Below, piece by piece: positions 60,968 to 64,000 of a stretch of 64,000 nt of DNA (positions are counted from its first letter, which is position 1; every line of letters starts with the position of its first letter). Under the pieces are notes generated by a model. The model saw nothing but the letters and a program-made list of their open reading frames with translations, made no database searches and had not been told where the DNA came from. Position numbers and translations under genes: made by a program. This DNA comes from Coriobacteriia bacterium (lineage in GTDB: Bacteria; Actinomycetota; Coriobacteriia; Anaerosomatales; JAAXUF01). The stretch lies in assembly GCA_013336165.1 (NCBI GenBank), contig JAAXUF010000001.1, forward strand, positions 62,001 through 126,000, in the 5' to 3' direction.

Positions 60968-62638
60968 TTAGACCTCCATAACGACAGGTATGATCATTGG
61001 TCGTCTTCTGATGCGCTCCCACAGGAGCTGAGACAGCGATTCTCGCACGGCATTCTTGATGACACTTTGATCCGTAGCGCCTTCGTTGCCGGTCTTAGCG
61101 AGCGTCTTGGCAATCCGCGTGCGCGCATCCGCAAGCAGAGCGTCGCTGTCGGGGCCGAACACGATGCCCCGGGTGACGATCTCTGCCTCACCCATCGCAC
61201 GCCCGGTTTGCCCGTCGATCGCAACCACCACGGTAATGATGCCGTCCTGCGCGAGTTGCTGACGGTCGCGGATGATCACCTGTCCCACGTCGCCGACGGA
61301 GACGCCGTCGACGTACACAACACCGTGCTCGACCTTCTCGGTGACCTTGGCACATGTTCCGTCGAGTTCGAGGCAATCTCCGTTGTCGAGGATGAAGATG
61401 TCTTCATCGTACATGCCGATCGCGCCGGCGAGGCGGGCGTGGGCGGCAAGGTGCCGCGATTCACCGTGGATCGGCATGAAGTACGTCGGCTGCACGAGGT
61501 TGAGCATGAGCTTGAGTTCCTCCGAGGCCGCATGCCCGGAAACGTGTACGTGGGCCACACTGCGATCGAAGACCACCGCGCCAGCCTTGGAGAGCCGGTT
61601 GATCACGCGGCTCACCGCTTTCTCGTTACCGGGAACCGGGGTTGCCGAGATGATCACGGTGTCGCCACGCTCGACGTGGACGGTCTTGTGATCGCCGTTC
61701 GCCATGCGGGCCAGCGCCGACAGCGGCTCGCCCTGGCTGCCGGTGCACAGAACGACTATCTTCTCGGGGGGCAGGCCGTGCGTGTCATAGGCGTCGAGGA
61801 TATTCTCATCGGCGATATCGAGGTAGCCGAGTTCCCGCGCAATCTTGGTGTTGGTGATCATGGAGCGGCCGGTCACCACAATCTTGCGGCCGGCTGCGAC
61901 CGCTGCGTCACACACCTGCTGCACACGGTGTATGTGGCTTGAAAACGATGCAACGATCACGCGCTGGTGCGCGTGCTCGATGATATCGTGCAGCGCGACG
62001 CCGACTTCTGCCTCTGAGTGCGTAAACCCGCTGGTCTCGGCGTTCGTCGAATCCGACATGAGGAGGTCAACTCCAAGCTTACCGAAGCGCGCGAGTGCGC
62101 CGTAGTCGGTCAGGCGCCCGTCGATGGGGGTCTGGTCGAGCTTGAAGTCGCCGGTGTGCACGATGTTGCCGACCGGCGTTCGGATGAACACGCCGACACT
62201 GCCGGGGATCGAATGGTTCACCGCGAAGAAATCGAATCCGAACTGGCCGAGCGAAACGTGCCCCCCATCGTGGATCTCGCGGAGTTTGGTCTTTGACAGC
62301 TTATGTTCGGCGAGCTTGCCCTGAATGAGGCCGAGGGTCAGCTTGGTTCCCAAAATGGGCACGGGTTTGGGCAGGTCTTTGAGCAGGAACGGAAGCGCAC
62401 CGGTGTGGTCTTCGTGACCGTGCGTGATGATGATCGCACGCAGCTTGTGGGCGCGTTTGACGACGTAGGAGTAGTCGGGAAGGATCAGGTCGACGCCGGG
62501 GTGGTCGTCATCGGGAAACATGATCCCTGCGTCGATTAGGACCATGTCGTCCCCATATTCGAAGACCGTCATGTTCTTGCCGATAGCGTCGAGACCGCCG
62601 AGCGGTATGACGCGAAGCGCCTGTTTGTTTTGAGCCAT
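60968..62638 (-). CDS. rnj: Ribonuclease J
   Basis: A 556-aa metallo-beta-lactamase/beta-CASP enzyme with 5' exo- and endoribonuclease activity. Motifs: ITHGHEDHTGALPFLL, SDSTNAETSGFTHSE, CTGSQGEPLSALARMA, and HVSGHAASEELKLML. The C-terminal domain is complete. The ribosome site GAAAGGAGA lies just after a hairpin (62660-62677), which may affect translation. Order dapA-rnj-uppP-ftsK is an old conserved cluster. Confidence 0.96.
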   Translation of the reverse strand: MAQNKQALRVIPLGGLDAIGKNMTVFEYGDDMVLIDAGIMFPDDDHPGVDLILPDYSYVVKRAHKLRAIIITHGHEDHTGALPFLLKDLPKPVPILGTKLTLGLIQGKLAEHKLSKTKLREIHDGGHVSLGQFGFDFFAVNHSIPGSVGVFIRTPVGNIVHTGDFKLDQTPIDGRLTDYGALARFGKLGVDLLMSDSTNAETSGFTHSEAEVGVALHDIIEHAHQRVIVASFSSHIHRVQQVCDAAVAAGRKIVVTGRSMITNTKIARELGYLDIADENILDAYDTHGLPPEKIVVLCTGSQGEPLSALARMANGDHKTVHVERGDTVIISATPVPGNEKAVSRVINRLSKAGAVVFDRSVAHVHVSGHAASEELKLMLNLVQPTYFMPIHGESRHLAAHARLAGAIGMYDEDIFILDNGDCLELDGTCAKVTEKVEHGVVYVDGVSVGDVGQVIIRDRQQLAQDGIITVVVAIDGQTGRAMGEAEIVTRGIVFGPDSDALLADARTRIAKTLAKTGNEGATDQSVIKNAVRESLSQLLWERIRRRPMIIPVVMEV

Positions 62639-62659
62639 GGATACGGGTGTTCTCCTTTC

Positions 62660-62677
62660 GGCCGTCTGTCGACGGCC
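62660..62677 (-). promoter_or_regulatory. Hairpin immediately before the rnj ribosome site
   Basis: A 7-bp GGCCGTC/GACGGCC stem with a 4-nt loop ends 1-2 nt before the GAAAGGAGA of rnj. It could be an attenuating terminator after dapA or a structured leader acting on RNase J. Confidence 0.45.
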
Positions 62678-62750
62678 CCGTGTAACGGTATGCGTGATTA
62701 CGTTTGTTCAACCGACCCTGGGATGAGTCGGATATCCATCATGTTGTGTA

Positions 62751-63644
62751 TCAGGTGAGGATTCCGGTGTGCCGCATGACCCGAGCCAGCTCGGCCGTCT
62801 GAGCCTCACTGGCTTCGATCAGAGGCAGCCTGACTCCTCCGACCGGAAAGCCGATCAGTTCGAGGGCCTTCTTGGCCATGATCGGGTTGCTGGTCATGAA
62901 GAGCGTTTTGATGAGTGGCAGGAGTTCAAGGTGTATACGGAGTGCACGAGTGTGATCGCCGCGCGCCTGTGCATCTACCATTTCGCGGAAACGAAGGCCC
63001 GCCACGTGGCTCACGACCGAGATCACGCCAGTGCCGCCGAGTCCCATGATCGGCAATGTGTCCTCGTCGTTGCCCGAGAGTACCTCAAAGCCTTCGGGGG
63101 CTCCGGCTACGATCTCTGCGACTTGACCGAGGTTGCCGCTCGCTTCCTTGACAGCGACGATGTTGTCGACGTCGTGCGCGAGGCGCAAGGTTGTCTCGGC
63201 GGTCATGTTGATGACGCTGCGTCCGGGAATGTTGTAGAGGATGACAGGCAGGTCAACAGCGTTCGCAATGGTCTTGAAGTGGCGGTACAGTCCCTCCTGC
63301 GGAGGTTTGTTGTAGTACGGCACAACAGCCATCACGGCGTCGACGCCAAGATCGGCGACTTCGCGCGTGAAGTCCGCGGAATCCGAGGTGCAGTTGTCGC
63401 CGGTGTTTGCGATGATCGGTACCCGACCACCCACTGCCTCGACAACAGCTTTGAACAGTTCGATCTTGTGCGGGTAGAAGACGGTCGGCGACTCACCGGT
63501 GGTTCCGCACACGACGAGGGCTTGGCTGCCCTCGGCGATGAGCCTGTCGGCGAGTTCCTGCGCGCGAGGAAGGTCCAACTCAAGGTCAGCCGTGAACGGA
63601 GTGACCATCGCGGTGATCATGCGGCCAAATCGCGGCGTGCTCAT
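62751..63644 (-). CDS. dapA: 4-hydroxy-tetrahydrodipicolinate synthase
   Basis: A 297-aa cytoplasmic TIM-barrel aldolase that condenses pyruvate with aspartate semialdehyde, the first step of the diaminopimelate branch. GTTGESPT, the tyrosine region PYYNKPPQEGLYRHF and the Schiff-base lysine in VAVKEASGN are in place. The frame stays open upstream, but ATG 63644 follows AAGGGGAAG and gives MSTPRFGRMITAMVTPF. Aspartate kinase lies just upstream on the same strand. Confidence 0.95.
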   Translation of the reverse strand: MSTPRFGRMITAMVTPFTADLELDLPRAQELADRLIAEGSQALVVCGTTGESPTVFYPHKIELFKAVVEAVGGRVPIIANTGDNCTSDSADFTREVADLGVDAVMAVVPYYNKPPQEGLYRHFKTIANAVDLPVILYNIPGRSVINMTAETTLRLAHDVDNIVAVKEASGNLGQVAEIVAGAPEGFEVLSGNDEDTLPIMGLGGTGVISVVSHVAGLRFREMVDAQARGDHTRALRIHLELLPLIKTLFMTSNPIMAKKALELIGFPVGGVRLPLIEASEAQTAELARVMRHTGILT

Positions 63645-63752
63645 TTCTGGCTTCCCCTTACAAGACATCCCGCGATGTGCAAGCGGGAACTGTGAACTCA
63701 TCTTCTCCGTATTGTGCCATACCCTGCCCAAACGCGCTCCTCGCCGAGAGGC

Positions 63753-64000
63753 TCACGTCGGCGATTCGCCGAGCTCGAACCCATCGTGAAGTGCCTGTAT
63801 CGCTGCCTGAGTGTCGCCCGAAGAAACCAAGACCGAGATCGTCGTATGGGAGTCGGCAATCTGACATACGTCGACACCGACCTGATCAAGATACTGCGAC
63901 ATGCGTGCCATGACGCCGGGCACGCCGTGCATTCCGGCGCCGACGAGCGTGATCTTCGACAGGCCGGCACGCGCCTCATAGGGAAGGCCGAGCTGGTCGA
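63753..64000 (-). CDS. Aspartate kinase, C-terminal ACT region (truncated by window edge)
   Basis: The last ~82 codons of a gene entering from the right edge and ending in TGA at 63755-63753. The translation ITLVGAGMHGVPGVMARM, then VDVCQIADSHTTISVLV and a final LHDGFELGESPT match the second ACT domain of aspartokinases. It lies 108 nt before dapA, which fits a lysC/dapG-dapA unit making diaminopimelate and lysine. The kinase domain is outside the window, so the call rests on the ACT tail and context. Confidence 0.85.
   Translation of the reverse strand, partial: DQLGLPYEARAGLSKITLVGAGMHGVPGVMARMSQYLDQVGVDVCQIADSHTTISVLVSSGDTQAAIQALHDGFELGESPT

Noticed and set aside
60806-61942. A 378-codon plus-strand open frame opposite rnj and uppP
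   Set aside because: It is antisense to clear RNase J and UppP coding sequence and has shadow-like His/Asp/Arg-rich composition.
62769-63695. A 308-codon plus-strand open frame
   Set aside because: It is antisense to dapA, which has all its catalytic motifs.
1-64000. tRNA, rRNA, CRISPR arrays, insertion sequences, prophage
   Set aside because: I scanned for T-loop sequences, regularly spaced repeats, transposase and integrase motifs and found none I could support.

Overview
The window is chromosomal DNA from a high-GC, Gram-positive-type bacterium. It is most likely an anaerobic actinobacterium of the Coriobacteriia or a related uncultured lineage; this placement is inference from gene content, not a phylogeny. 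The evidence is an FHA/FtsR (MerR) pair preceded by an RsiG-like protein, LexA boxes of the Gram-positive form CGAACNNNNGTTCG, LL-diaminopimelate aminotransferase, an oxygen-sensitive indolepyruvate:ferredoxin oxidoreductase, and frequent GTG/TTG starts with strong Shine-Dalgarno sequences. I see no rRNA, tRNA, CRISPR array, insertion sequence or prophage.

Positions 1-33399 read almost entirely on the plus strand after an edge-truncated ABC-F gene. They carry a secreted protein with three DUF5648 repeats, then a small accessory island: a 5'-truncated RHS gene ending in an HNH-type nuclease toxin, a DUF2019-like immunity gene and a short in-frame remnant. After these come corA, a CDP-alcohol phosphatidyltransferase, a nucleotidyltransferase/phosphomutase fusion, a VanW protein, a phenylacetate-CoA ligase with an ACT partner, and a D,D-carboxypeptidase. 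The complete glycine cleavage set follows (gcvT-gcvH-gcvPA-gcvPB) with a lipoate/octanoyl transferase. Next is a compact regulatory cluster (RsiG-like, 85-aa protein, zinc-ribbon FHA, FtsR-like MerR, nuclease-fold-like protein), then hpt and apt, an NlpC/P60 hydrolase, and an overlapping operon iorA-iorB-livK-livH-livM-livG-livF-paaK that looks built for uptake and fermentation of aromatic or branched amino acids.

Positions 33655-38417 are on the minus strand: uracil and purine permeases, a Nudix hydrolase, dUTPase, NrdR and a LysM protein. The LysM gene is divergent from lexA, and three LexA boxes lie between them, as in the lexA/yneA pair of Bacillus. From 39266 to the right edge everything is on the minus strand. 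In the direction of transcription (right to left) this is aspartate kinase (partial), dapA, rnj, uppP, ftsK, rodZ-like, yajQ, rimO, pgsA, cinA, thpR, recA, recX, rny, an orphan GHKL ATPase, spoVS, a PHP phosphoesterase, miaB, a LigB-AMMECR1 fusion, miaA, dapF, dapL and hflX. This keeps the ancestral dapA-rnj-ftsK-rodZ-pgsA-cinA-recA-rny-spoVS-miaB order known from Bacillus.

Functionally the right half joins lysine/diaminopimelate synthesis, wall-lipid recycling and chromosome segregation with DNA repair, RNA turnover and tRNA/ribosome thiolation. The left half is central anaerobic metabolism plus small regulators. The observations most worth a second look are the truncated RHS toxin/immunity island, the RsiG-like putative c-di-GMP anti-sigma protein with one substituted motif residue, the orphan GHKL ATPase in the place of ymdB, the LigB-AMMECR1 fusion, and the degenerate phosphomutase domain.
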